Positions 17,026-25,254 are shown, numbered from the stretch's first letter. The stretch is 64,000 bases of DNA from Flavitalea plasmicola (GCF_030546645.1 NZ_JAUOTO010000004.1:434001-498000); one strand, 5' to 3'. Program-made: numbers and translations. Notes: generated from the sequence alone by a model not told the origin.

Positions 17026-17511
17026 ATGCCAATAATAATTGATGTGCTGCCCGAGGAGGCGGCAAAGGTAAAGAAACTGGGCGGACTCTTGTTGCCCGAC
17101 GGGGTAACCTGGGTGATACCAGATAAGATCAAACATGTCGTGCAAAGGGCCACCTTTGAAAAGGGGGACATGGTAACCTGGCGAAGGTGGCAAGGGCTTC
17201 CCATTACCTTTACGGACGTTACGTATCTGGATGATAGAATATCGGCATCCCTGCAAAGCGATTACCCTTTTTTTAAGTTTGTACGTTCGAAAGGACTGCA
17301 GCAGGAAATATGGGGTAGTACCTGTGTGCATTGCGGGACATTGCAGGAAGACGATGATGCATTTAGGTATGAAAGCAACGTGTTACACCCAGTAACCCTG
17401 GACGAGGGTATGGAGATAAGGATCATTTATCTTGCTTTACAGTTTGATTATTATATAGGGGGCAGCGAAATCTTTGACACCCTTATTACGGAGGTCATGA
17501 AGGGTAGGTGA
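17026..17511 (+). CDS. Hypothetical protein with a Cys pair, 161 aa
   Basis: A protein of unknown function starting MPIIIDVLPEEAAKVKKLGG. Its first 45 residues look like the small domain that recurs in DUF5710-like proteins of conjugative elements (VKKLGGLLLPDGVTWVIPDK). A single CxxC pair occurs at CVHCGTLQEDDDAF. There is no membrane segment. It stops 2 bp before the convergent stop of the Crp-like regulator gene. The GC content is lower than in core genes of the window. Confidence 0.55.
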   Translation: MPIIIDVLPEEAAKVKKLGGLLLPDGVTWVIPDKIKHVVQRATFEKGDMVTWRRWQGLPITFTDVTYLDDRISASLQSDYPFFKFVRSKGLQQEIWGSTCVHCGTLQEDDDAFRYESNVLHPVTLDEGMEIRIIYLALQFDYYIGGSEIFDTLITEVMKGR

Positions 17512-17513
17512 GA

Positions 17514-18110
17514 TTATTCGTACTGTTTTTTTATCCGGTTGAGAGTCGACTTGTCGATGCCCATATAAGAGGCTATGTCCTGTTCCTCGACCCGTTGGAA
17601 CATCCATGGTTCGTTTTCTTTGAGATGGAGATATAATTCACTTGCGGACAATCTCCTGAGTAAATTTGCGCGTTCGTCTGCAAGGACATAATATTTTTCG
17701 GTTAATTTCCGGCCAGGGAAATTGAATTCCTTAAAATTTAGGTAAGCATAATCCAGGTGATCTCTGTGAATGCCGAACAACTGACAATCTTCCACGGCAT
17801 GTATCGGCTCACGGGTCGGTTGCCCGGTGAAGTAGCTATTTACGGCTGTGACGAAATTGCCTTCGCGCATGAACCAGGTGGATGTCTCCTTACCTTCCCC
17901 GTCGAGATAATAGCACCGGAGGAGGCCTGATTGCAAGTAGTACATATAATTGCAGGTCTGTCCATATTTCAGCAGATAATCTTTTTTGCGCAGGTCGAAA
18001 GCTTCGACTACAGACAGCAGGTAATTGATAAGGTCGTCGCTCAAAGGAAAGAAGATGGAAAATTTTGCTATAATTTCTTCCATGGATAAAGGTTTAATGT
18101 CGATGGGCAA
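17514..18110 (-). CDS. Crp/Fnr-family transcriptional regulator
   Basis: A 198-residue protein with an N-terminal cyclic-nucleotide-binding-like barrel (residues 20-120: KKDYLLKYGQTCNYMYYLQS, GLLRCYYLDGEGKETSTWFM) and a C-terminal helix-turn-helix (EEQDIASYMGIDKSTLNRIKK, about 173-193). There is no cysteine cluster for an Fe-S centre and the cAMP-contacting Arg-Ser pair is absent, so the ligand is unknown. Bacteroidota encode many such regulators next to the genes they control. Confidence 0.88.
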   Translation of the reverse strand: MPIDIKPLSMEEIIAKFSIFFPLSDDLINYLLSVVEAFDLRKKDYLLKYGQTCNYMYYLQSGLLRCYYLDGEGKETSTWFMREGNFVTAVNSYFTGQPTREPIHAVEDCQLFGIHRDHLDYAYLNFKEFNFPGRKLTEKYYVLADERANLLRRLSASELYLHLKENEPWMFQRVEEQDIASYMGIDKSTLNRIKKQYE

Positions 18111-18192
18111 AGATAAGAAATGAAGGGTTTGGGTGGATGAGAAATTGACAAATCAAAAAAGCATGGGAGCTATAGAAAGAAAGATAAGGCAA

Positions 18193-18747
18193 TTAGTTGT
18201 CCGGATTATGGTATTCCCTCAGGATTGCCTCCACCTTTTTGGTGGCGGTCACAAGGCTGATCCCATTTCTTTGATCGAGTGTCAAGGGATGGTTCTCTTC
18301 GATTATTTCAATGGAGGGGATGAGCCCGATTTCCTGCTCCCGGGCCTGTGTTTTGAGGTTGAGGGTATTTCCGTAGGTTGGTACTAACGTTTGCAGCCAG
18401 CCAAAATAAGGTTTGTTGTGCACCCTTTCCGGATCATTCCACATGGAGTTGCGGATAGCAAAATTTTCTTTGCTGATAGAGGTCCAAACATTAAATATGA
18501 GGTCTTCGCTATGGTCATGAATGGGGATGGTGATTCGTCCCCGGTGGAAGAAATGCTCCTCGTCAACTACGCATAGGCTTTCTGTCAATTCAATACGGGT
18601 TGCCCGTTCTTCAGGCGGCACCGAAAAATAATAGTCTGGATATTCGCCACCAAAGCACAGAGGCATTTCATCGTAAACTTGGCCGCAGCATGGACATTTG
18701 TAAGAAAATTTGTTTCTTTTGGGGTTGAAAAATTGAAATAATTTCAT
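18193..18747 (-). CDS. DUF2199 domain protein
   Basis: A 184-residue cytosolic protein with an N-terminal zinc-finger-like start (YKCPCCGQVYDEMPLCFGG) followed by the DUF2199 pattern (YFSVPPEERATRIELTESLC, FFHRGRITIPIHDH, FGWLQTLVPTYGNTLNLKTQ). The function is unknown; the family occurs scattered in bacteria, often near mobile regions. It is a single gene with no close operon partner. Confidence 0.8.
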   Translation of the reverse strand: MKLFQFFNPKRNKFSYKCPCCGQVYDEMPLCFGGEYPDYYFSVPPEERATRIELTESLCVVDEEHFFHRGRITIPIHDHSEDLIFNVWTSISKENFAIRNSMWNDPERVHNKPYFGWLQTLVPTYGNTLNLKTQAREQEIGLIPSIEIIEENHPLTLDQRNGISLVTATKKVEAILREYHNPDN

Positions 18748-18791
18748 GTCAGTCGGGATGGTTTTGGATAAAAAAAGTGGTTTGGTAAGGT

Positions 18792-18846
18792 ACCTATATC
18801 CCCGCGATAATTAAATGGTCGGATGCTGAAATTCTTCAATTATAAC
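18792..18846 (-). pseudogene. Deletion scar of a DUF4143-type ATPase gene
   Basis: Bases 18792-18827 match 25989-26024, inside the intact DUF4143 ATPase gene of this window, with three differences in 36 positions. Bases 18831-18846 then match 26935-26950 at and just before that gene's 5' end. The two matches are joined directly, in the same orientation and order, with about 900 bp missing between them. This is what an internal deletion of a second copy would leave. It encodes nothing. Confidence 0.6.
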
Positions 18847-18858
18847 AGGGCAGTTAAT

Positions 18859-19386
18859 TTAATCGAGTGATATTTTTAGACCCATTTCTTTCATAGCGAG
18901 CAAGGCTTCCGCATTTCCTTTGGCATCATTCACTGGATGATGATCATGGCTGGTCTGGCGGTAAAGCTTTTTCCATTCCCTGTTTAGCCGGGCGTCCATT
19001 TTCATCCCGCAGTATAAGTCACCGATCCGGCGACCGGAAAAGCCGAAGGGGTTTTTCCCGAGGAAATAGTGGAAGTAATAATTGATCCATTGCCAGTCAA
19101 AGGCCAGGTTGTCGCTGATAAAAATGGGGGTGCCGACGGAGTTTTCCCGGAGCCAGGTTTCAAATTGTTCCATGACGATTTTTGGGTCATCAAAGTTTTC
19201 ATGGTCTTGCCTGGTGAACCCGCTGACGGCCAGGGCTTCTGGTATCCAGTCAGTGGCTATAGGCCTGACCTGGCCATAGAAAGTTTTTGACAGGCGGGGT
19301 TCTACGATGACGGCGCCAAAGCAAACCATGGAATATTTGTGTGGGATTGGCCCGTCTGCTTCGACGTCTACTACGATGTAGCTCAT
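18859..19386 (-). CDS. 3'-5' exonuclease, DEDDh family
   Basis: A 175-residue protein of the DnaQ-like exonuclease fold. Motif I is YIVVDVEADGPIP (D and E conserved) at residues 3-15, motif II lies around FISDNLAFDWQWINYY (about 90-105), and motif III ends with HHPVNDAKGNAEALL, giving the H and D of the DEDDh set. It is a stand-alone nuclease acting on RNA or single-stranded DNA ends; the substrate cannot be told. The 5' 135 bp have a near-identical second copy at 22655-22795. Confidence 0.85.
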   Translation of the reverse strand: MSYIVVDVEADGPIPHKYSMVCFGAVIVEPRLSKTFYGQVRPIATDWIPEALAVSGFTRQDHENFDDPKIVMEQFETWLRENSVGTPIFISDNLAFDWQWINYYFHYFLGKNPFGFSGRRIGDLYCGMKMDARLNREWKKLYRQTSHDHHPVNDAKGNAEALLAMKEMGLKISLD

Positions 19387-19404
19387 GTTTAAATATGTTG
19401 GAAA

Positions 19405-19527
19405 TTACCAGATGTCACGAGCAATAGCGCCAATCAGATAATAGTCTATTTCTAATTTCCTGAAGGCTTCTTCGAGTGCATCAAATACCTCTTTTAGTTC
19501 CCCCTCCCTAACGCTATTCAAATTCAT
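19405..19527 (-). pseudogene. Truncated AbiEii-type nucleotidyltransferase toxin (40-codon stub)
   Basis: An ATG at 19527 overlaps the end of the AbiEi gene by 14 bp, in the arrangement of intact AbiE operons. The 40 codons read MNLNSVREGELKEVFDALEE and end KLEIDYYLIGAIARDIW followed by TAA. The YYLIGAIARD stretch is the usual N-terminal helix-strand of AbiEii-type nucleotidyltransferases, just before the catalytic GS...D motif. Everything after it is missing; the exonuclease gene starts 18 bp further on. The toxin is therefore non-functional. Confidence 0.7.
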
Positions 19528-20512
19528 TTTTCAGGTATTTATCATAAATCATTTCTGCCGTTTCTAAATTTCTGGGATCATCAGTGATGACCAGATCTGC
19601 ATATACCAGGAGCGGGGGAGCATATTTATTCTTAATGTCATCTTTCCAGAACTTTTCATATATCTCCACGTTTCCATTTTCATCGGGTATTAGCTTTGCC
19701 TTTACCATTAGGTCTATTTTAGGTACAGTCGTATATAAGGTGTAGACCTGAGGATGCAGATACTTAGTCATTTCTTCTGCGGCTGGCTCTCCACCCCATA
19801 TCGTTTCTTGGTTTGGGCCTTCAATGGCCTCAAGATTACCGAATTTTTCGGGACGAAGAAACCTGAAAGTACCTAGATGTAATGCTGGTTTGAGCGTTTC
19901 CCGATAACCGGTGATCCACCTCTCCAATAATGCCTTTTTATTTTGAAGAAGTAGATTTTTTTCATCCATCTGGAGCACATAACCCGCATCACGTAAACCT
20001 TCGATGATATTCTTTATGTTACCTAGCGCTGTCTCTGTGGTTTCAGCTAATTTACGATAGGGAAGATTGATCGCTTCTTTGTGCAAGAGCAAATAGAATA
20101 CTGTTTTAAGCCCTGTTTTTGTAAAGGCCCTGTTTGTTGCTGGTTTTTCATGCTTGGTTGGCTTATTTCCTTCCAGCCATATAATAGTTCCATTTTGCTC
20201 AATATAAATATTACCTGCAGTATCCAGATAGGCAATCCCTTTATTTCTTAATTCCTGCTTTAATGCCGGGTAGATTTTTTCGGCTACCACCATCAGCGGG
20301 TGACGATGTTTAAATTTTTCAAGGATCTCAGGAAGCTGATAGGGGCGTAGCTCCTTTTTTATCTCCACGTAAGTTTTTACCTTTTTATCCTTATGACGCA
20401 GGTCAATTTCTCCATCGACCACAGGGCGATTGCCTGCCGTAAAAATGGCTTTAATTCCTTCCTGGTCGTTTAGGCGGGCTATAGCAAGTTGTATGATGTC
20501 TTTTTCGTTCAT
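19514..20512 (-). CDS. AbiEi-family antitoxin / transcriptional regulator (type IV TA), orphaned
   Basis: A 332-residue protein with the AbiEi layout: an N-terminal segment of mixed alpha/beta sequence, a winged helix around residues 140-190 (LPYRKLAETTETALGNIKNI, IEGLRDAGYVLQ) and a C-terminal antitoxin domain (WGGEPAAEEMTKYLHPQVYT, PPLLVYADLVITDDPRNLETAE). The ATG at 20512 is preferred over one at 20542, because the latter lies inside the operator repeat. AbiEi represses its own operon and counteracts the AbiEii nucleotidyltransferase. Here the toxin gene is only a stub, so this is an antitoxin without a local toxin. Confidence 0.8.
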   Translation of the reverse strand: MNEKDIIQLAIARLNDQEGIKAIFTAGNRPVVDGEIDLRHKDKKVKTYVEIKKELRPYQLPEILEKFKHRHPLMVVAEKIYPALKQELRNKGIAYLDTAGNIYIEQNGTIIWLEGNKPTKHEKPATNRAFTKTGLKTVFYLLLHKEAINLPYRKLAETTETALGNIKNIIEGLRDAGYVLQMDEKNLLLQNKKALLERWITGYRETLKPALHLGTFRFLRPEKFGNLEAIEGPNQETIWGGEPAAEEMTKYLHPQVYTLYTTVPKIDLMVKAKLIPDENGNVEIYEKFWKDDIKNKYAPPLLVYADLVITDDPRNLETAEMIYDKYLKNEFE

Positions 20513-20522
20513 TATTTTATTC

Positions 20523-20628
20523 TGTTCACGGACAGTGAACATGTAAAAATAGTGAACATTTTTAAGACGTGGAGGAAAATTTTACAATTTTTGTTCACTA
20601 AAATGGGGTGTTCACTAAAAGTGAACAT
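20523..20628. promoter_or_regulatory. Operator array upstream of the AbiEi antitoxin (TGTTCACT / AGTGAACA repeats)
   Basis: Six copies of the word TGTTCAC(T) or its complement AGTGAACA occur in 106 bp: at 20523-20529, 20534-20542, 20551-20559, 20592-20599, 20609-20616 and 20620-20628. They form two inverted pairs (20523/20534, spacer 4; 20609/20620, spacer 3) with single copies between. The array starts 11 bp upstream of the antitoxin ATG. Autorepression by AbiEi-type antitoxins through inverted repeats is known; binding of this protein here is inferred. Confidence 0.7.
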
Positions 20629-20732
20629 GTAATATTAATGAACGCTTGGTCTAATATTATCAGTCTCAACTATTATAGGAAGCATAAGTAGTTATAATTT
20701 AACTATTTATGTGAGATTGTAGCCAGATGTAG

Positions 20733-20875
20733 ATTCCTGCGCATGTTCACCCACCATTCCTGATTATGCTCACCCACTATTCATGGATGTTCACCCACCC
20801 TGTATAGGTGTCATTCCTGCATGTTGACCCAGGGTGTGGGGGGCAGTTCGTCTGTCATTCCTGCATGATCACCCA
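20733..20875 (+). repeat. IS21-family left-end terminal repeats (five copies)
   Basis: Five copies of a 19-21 bp motif with consensus ATTCCTGCATGTTCACCCA lie in one orientation at 20733-20753, 20756-20776, 20779-20797, 20813-20831 and 20857-20875, just upstream of istA. IS21 elements carry such multiple terminal repeats as transposase-binding sites. No matching right end remains after the truncated istB. Confidence 0.8.
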
Positions 20876-20936
20876 TCCATAAGAGGCAGACAGTAAGGGC
20901 CTTTTGCAGTCCTTTGCTCCCAAAAAATCGAGGAGC

Positions 20937-22473
20937 ATGGCACAAAAGCCCATAGCAATGGAACAATTAAAACAGGTTCTTCAACTTCACAAGGATGGAA
21001 TAGCGATCCGCGAGATAGCCCGACGTGTAGGCATTGACCGCAACACCGCGCGCAAGTACCTTTCCCGGTTGAGAACGGAGGAAAGTACCTCGGAAGGCGA
21101 TTTGGCTGAACAGGCTTATGACAATGATTTATTGGAGTTTGAAGCAGAAAGACTGAGGCAAATTACCGTTCATCTTGCCAATGCCGGGAAGGAGTTGTCA
21201 AAAACAGGAGTTACCAGGCAGTTGCTATGGCAGGAATACCTGGAGCAACACCCGGATGGATACAGTTACAACCGGTATTGTTATCACTTACAGCAATATC
21301 TGAAGAACCGGGATCTGTTGATGCATTTGGAGTATGAGCCTTCCGATACGATCATGATCGATTTTGCGGGTAAAAAACAGCACTACCGGGATCCGACTAC
21401 CGGTGAACAGACCTCGTGCGAAGTATTTGTGGCCATCCTTCCCTTTAGCGGCCTGATCTTCTGTTTGGCGGTCGCGTCCCGGCGAACCGCTGATTTTATC
21501 CGCTGCATCAACGCCATGCTGCGGTTTTACGCTGGTGTGACCATCACCATTCTTTGCGATAACCTGAGGACTACCGTTATCCGACCCGATCGGTATGAAC
21601 CTGTCTTTACCGATCTATGCAACCAGCTCAGCGACCATTACGGCACCACCTTCAGTGCCACCCGTCCATATAGTCCCAGAGACAAAGCGATGGTGGAACG
21701 AGCCGTTAACATCATCTATAACCATGTCTACGCGCCGCTGCGGAACCGGGAGTTTAACAGCCTGGAGGCGCTCAATGCTGCTATGCAGGAGCAGTTAATC
21801 CTGCTCAATAACAAGCCTTACAAGAATACCCCTTACAGCCGCTGGTATTTTTATGAGCAGCAAGAGCGGTCGCTGCTCAAACTGCTTCCCACGGAAACCC
21901 TTTGCACTCAAAAAAACGGTACAGCTCACAGTTCAGCGTAATTACCATGTTCAGCTCTCCGAAGATCACCGCTATTATAGCGTCCCCTACCAGCATGTGG
22001 GCAAAAAGGTCAAGGTGTTCTATGATCAGCGGGTGGTGGAAGTCTACCTGGAAGGCGAACGTATTGCCCTGCACGTACGCAAGTCGCACAATAAGGCTTA
22101 TACCACGCTCGCCGAACATATGCCGCCACATCATCAGCGGATGCAGCAGATCAAAGGGTTTAATCGGGAAGACTTGCTGGCGCAGGCAGCCCGGATCGGA
22201 ACGGCCACCGTTCAGGCAGCTACGCTGATGTGGGAGAAGAGCATATATATCGAGCAAAACTATAAAGCCTGCTTCGGCATGCTAATGCTGCAAAAAAAGT
22301 ATGGTCGCGACCGGCTGGAGGCGGCTTGCAGCCGCGCTTTACAGGGCAGCCGGATCAATTACACGATGATCAAAAATATCCTGGAGGCAGGGTTGGACAA
22401 GCAGCCTGCCCGGGTGGAGGATAGACCGCTGCCATCCCATGACAATATCCGCGGGAAAGACCATTACCAATAA
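20937..22473 (+). pseudogene. IS21-family transposase IstA, frameshifted
   Basis: The start ATG at 20937 has a good AGGAG site. The first 334 codons stop at 21941; the rest continues in the next frame to 22473, so the full protein would be about 511 residues, normal for IstA. The shift maps to a run of seven A at 21910-21916; removing one A restores the reading QKTVQLTVQRNYH. Visible domains: an N-terminal helix-turn-helix (GIAIREIARRVGIDRNTARK), the integrase core with DDE residues (MIDFAGKK, ILCDNLRT, RDKAMVERAV) and the C-terminal DNA-binding part. A one-base insertion is more likely than programmed frameshifting. Confidence 0.85.
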
Positions 22474-22485
22474 AAAATCATCATC

Positions 22486-22665
22486 ATGAATACAACCCAA
22501 ACACTCGAGCAAATGCAACAGCTCCGCCTACATGGCATGTATGAGTCCTACAAATCCCAACTGGAACTGCCCATGGATCAGCAACTGGAAGGTCATGAAC
22601 TGCTGGCCCATCTTATCGGATCCGAACAACTGGCCCGCAGCAACGAGAAAACGGCCAATCTTTAG
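22486..22665 (+). pseudogene. Truncated IstB (IS21 helper ATPase), 59 codons
   Basis: The ATG at 22486 opens MNTTQTLEQMQQLRLHGMYE, the standard N-terminus of IstB, and continues to ARSNEKTANL before a TAG that arises from the junction with the exonuclease fragment. The P-loop and all ATPase motifs are missing. Confidence 0.85.
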
Positions 22666-22795
22666 CGATTGGCCTGACCTTGCCATAGAAGGTTTTTGAC
22701 AGGCGGGGTTCTACGATGACGGCGCCAAAGCAAACCATGGAATATTTGTGTGGGATTGGTCCGTCTGCTTCGACGTCGACTACGATGTGGCTCAT
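22655..22795 (-). pseudogene. 5' fragment of a second DEDDh exonuclease gene
   Basis: Read on the minus strand from the ATG at 22795, the first 46 residues (MSHIVVDVEADGPIPHKYSM ... VRPIAKDW) are almost identical to those of the intact exonuclease at 18859-19386. The DNA match then ends at the IS21 junction near 22655. The frame runs on to 22613 through istB sequence, but that tail is meaningless. The IS-linked deletion removed the remaining 129 or so codons. Confidence 0.85.
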
Positions 22796-22980
22796 GTTTT
22801 ATATATTGTTGATTATTTTGAATCACACTCGACCGTATTGGAGTTGTTGAAGAAGAACATGCTCATTATTGGCCAGGGGTTCGGTATAAAGTCCGGTATG
22901 AGTTCGGTGTAAAGTTGGGAGATAGTTCTGAGAAAGTTGGTATTATTTATCGGCAAATCGGGCGTAATAAAAAGGATAGG

Positions 22981-24687
22981 TTATTTAATGCTTACCATAG
23001 ATTGTGCAAAGTATTCGCGGAGGGCTTCATCACACACAAATATATAAGTACCTCTAATGCCTCGCAACATTAATGTTTTATATATATGCAGAATATAGTT
23101 TTTTAGTTGGTCGCTATTTTTAACATTGTTCTTGCCATTACGGTCATGGTAGTTGTCTTTATGTATGATAATTTCCTTATTTGCCTTGTCATACGCAATC
23201 TCAGGCCCAAAGATGATACCCGTGTAGTTAAGATCATAACCTTGGGTAGTATGGATACAACCCACTTCATTAATTGCATTGGTTGAATGGACCCAGTCGA
23301 TACTCACACTATTCCATTTTAATTTTATGCCTTGCAGCTGAATGTCGTATGCATTGCGATTGTGACGGGAAATCCAAGGCCAAGCATAACCTGCCACCAT
23401 TCTTGCCAATTCATATTGTTCATTCTTCTTTTTGATCTGCGTAATAAGTTTCTGCAGGTCATGGAAAAGGAAAAACTCATAATTCTTAAAGCTGAAGTTT
23501 TCGTCGTCTTTCGGTATCCTCGCGGAAAGTAACTGCTTAATAAAACGGACATACCTGATCCCTCCTCTTACACGGAATTGTGAATCCAAAAATCTGGTTT
23601 GCGTCCGATCTTTATTTTTAAGGAGGTCAAAGGCTTCAATTGGAACATCAGAGGGCTTAATTGATTGGTCTTCATCGTAAAAAAGTACAGTCTTGTCAGA
23701 TTGTTTTATAACCCAATCAAGTTCATTGTTTACCTTGTTATTTAGACCAAGCTTAGCACTGACTTGATCAAAAACGCCAAAATAGGCTCCCAAATTGACT
23801 CGCTGCCGCAAACGGTGTGATTCGTCAACCAAAACAAAGTCGTATCGTCGGTGGGCAAGATCAGCTGGGCCTATAACCATATCCGACCTAAGCCCTTTTA
23901 CATAGCCGAAAATCTTTTGTACAGTTTTTCGAAATGAAGACATCGGAATTATCAGGGCCATTTTTGGATTTGGATATTTCCTTTTTAGCTTAGTCACCAG
24001 CGAGAAGATCTCCGTATCTGCAGGCCCAAAGTCTATAAAACTAAAATCTTCTATAGGTGTATTTAGCAGTTTGAACAAAAAAACGGCTAAGATGGATTTG
24101 CCTGTACCGGCGCCCCCCTCGATAAATACGTTTCGATATTCATCATTCAGAAGTGAATCCAGAATGACCAATAAAGCATCGACCTGATCGCTGCTTAGAG
24201 ATTTGTAAGGAGAATATTTGAAAAGGTCCGAATTATCGATGGATTCAAGTGGATGTTGAGCTATTTTTAATTTTATCAGATTGCTCCATATGGATCGAAA
24301 AATTGCAGCATATACTTCGTCCTTTTGAAAATAATTGTGATTAGCCAGTCCAAGGTTTGCATTCAAAAGTTTATATCTTCCATCTCCGGACAGATATTTA
24401 ATAAGGTTTGCTTCCAGGTCAAGCGTTGCAGACTTGTTAAATTTATTACTAGTAATGATATAGGCGTCACTAAGCTTTTTCTTTTCCGAATGGTTATTGT
24501 GATGATAAAAACGCGTTACTATGTCGGTCGTCTCGCCAACATATGCATATTTGTTCTTAGAGGCTGTTTCACTTAACAGATAGACGATGGGCCAAAATTC
24601 CTGAGCATACCATTGTTCGGAAAGCGCTTTTACAACATCATTATCGAAGGAGATCCGGTCGATATTAAACTCTTTGCCGGCAATCAT
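22981..24687 (-). CDS. GIY-YIG nuclease - DUF2075 (schlafen-group helicase) fusion protein
   Basis: A 568-residue protein. Residues 30-115 are a GIY-YIG nuclease-like domain (PIVYLLSETASKNKYAYVGE, then TDIVTRFYHHNN). From about 165 on comes a DUF2075 superfamily 1-like helicase: Walker A GGAGTGKS (K197), Walker B FVLVDESH, a later motif with Q and R (FLDSQFRVRGG), VGCIHTTQGYDLNYTGIIFG and a C-terminal LMLRGIRGTYIFVCD, equivalent to UvrD motifs V and VI. Such fusions are common in bacterial defence islands. The start overlaps the pyrophosphohydrolase stop by 4 bp, so the two form a unit. Base composition is AT-rich relative to core genes. Confidence 0.88.
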   Translation of the reverse strand: MIAGKEFNIDRISFDNDVVKALSEQWYAQEFWPIVYLLSETASKNKYAYVGETTDIVTRFYHHNNHSEKKKLSDAYIITSNKFNKSATLDLEANLIKYLSGDGRYKLLNANLGLANHNYFQKDEVYAAIFRSIWSNLIKLKIAQHPLESIDNSDLFKYSPYKSLSSDQVDALLVILDSLLNDEYRNVFIEGGAGTGKSILAVFLFKLLNTPIEDFSFIDFGPADTEIFSLVTKLKRKYPNPKMALIIPMSSFRKTVQKIFGYVKGLRSDMVIGPADLAHRRYDFVLVDESHRLRQRVNLGAYFGVFDQVSAKLGLNNKVNNELDWVIKQSDKTVLFYDEDQSIKPSDVPIEAFDLLKNKDRTQTRFLDSQFRVRGGIRYVRFIKQLLSARIPKDDENFSFKNYEFFLFHDLQKLITQIKKKNEQYELARMVAGYAWPWISRHNRNAYDIQLQGIKLKWNSVSIDWVHSTNAINEVGCIHTTQGYDLNYTGIIFGPEIAYDKANKEIIIHKDNYHDRNGKNNVKNSDQLKNYILHIYKTLMLRGIRGTYIFVCDEALREYFAQSMVSIK

Positions 24688-25013
24688 AATTCGTTGTATT
24701 TCCTAGCCGTGCCTTTGGCCTTGTCAACGGGGTATTTTTCGGCATTTTTTGACATCTTATCCATCATGATCTGTTTGATGTCGAAGCCGTACTTTTCAGC
24801 TAACAGGAATGCGAAAGTCAGGACGTCGGCAAGTTCTTCCTTAACTTTTTCCGGATTGGCTTCATCTGCTGCCTTCCAAAGGAATAGTTCCAGTAGTTCT
24901 CCGGCTTCCACGTTGATGGCGAGAGCAAGGTCCTTTGGATTGTGGAATTGCTCCCAGTCCCTGTCGTTGCGGAATTGGAGGAGGGATTCGGTTATGAATT
25001 TGATATCATTCAT
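24684..25013 (-). CDS. MazG-like nucleotide pyrophosphohydrolase
   Basis: A 109-residue protein of the all-alpha NTP pyrophosphohydrolase family: RDWEQFHNPKDLALAINVEA, then GELLELFLWK, and VKEELADVLTFAFLLAEKYG, giving the ExxE and ExxD metal-binding motifs. It hydrolyses (d)NTPs to monophosphates and pyrophosphate. It is the upstream gene of a two-gene unit with the GIY-YIG/DUF2075 helicase (overlap 4 bp), which suggests a joint role, possibly nucleotide surveillance during infection. Confidence 0.92.
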   Translation of the reverse strand: MNDIKFITESLLQFRNDRDWEQFHNPKDLALAINVEAGELLELFLWKAADEANPEKVKEELADVLTFAFLLAEKYGFDIKQIMMDKMSKNAEKYPVDKAKGTARKYNEL

Positions 25014-25254
25014 TGGTCGGTCAATTGTGTGCTAACGGTATGACTTACAGTATTATGTTTAAGAACATGTCAATAATAAAGTTATGTTTTAATCTGGGCA
25101 TTGACATTTTTTTAAACAAGGAATTTTTATTTCAGGATTGCAACGATCGCAGCCGCCCAATGGGTAATCAAAGGTTTGGTGCGGGATGATCAAAATTATT
25201 GAAGGTTTAATAAATTAAAGAAGAATACGCTGGTCCTGGCAGATATGTACAAAT

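Larger units (their letters stand above)
20733..22660 (+). mobile_element. IS21-family insertion sequence, right part deleted
   Basis: The element consists of left-end repeats, istA with a frameshift and the first 59 codons of istB. The right three quarters of istB and the right inverted repeat are missing, and the sequence passes directly into a fragment of a DEDDh exonuclease gene. The copy is immobile by itself. The exact left boundary is uncertain by about 15 bp (20729-20744). Confidence 0.85.

Noticed and set aside
20937-22473. Programmed frameshift in istA
   Set aside because: IS21 istA genes are normally a single frame, and the required shift is one base forward at a plain A7 run; a one-base insertion is the simpler explanation.
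22613-22795. A 60-residue functional exonuclease-like protein
   Set aside because: It is the 5' fragment of the exonuclease gene running into istB sequence; motifs II and III are missing.
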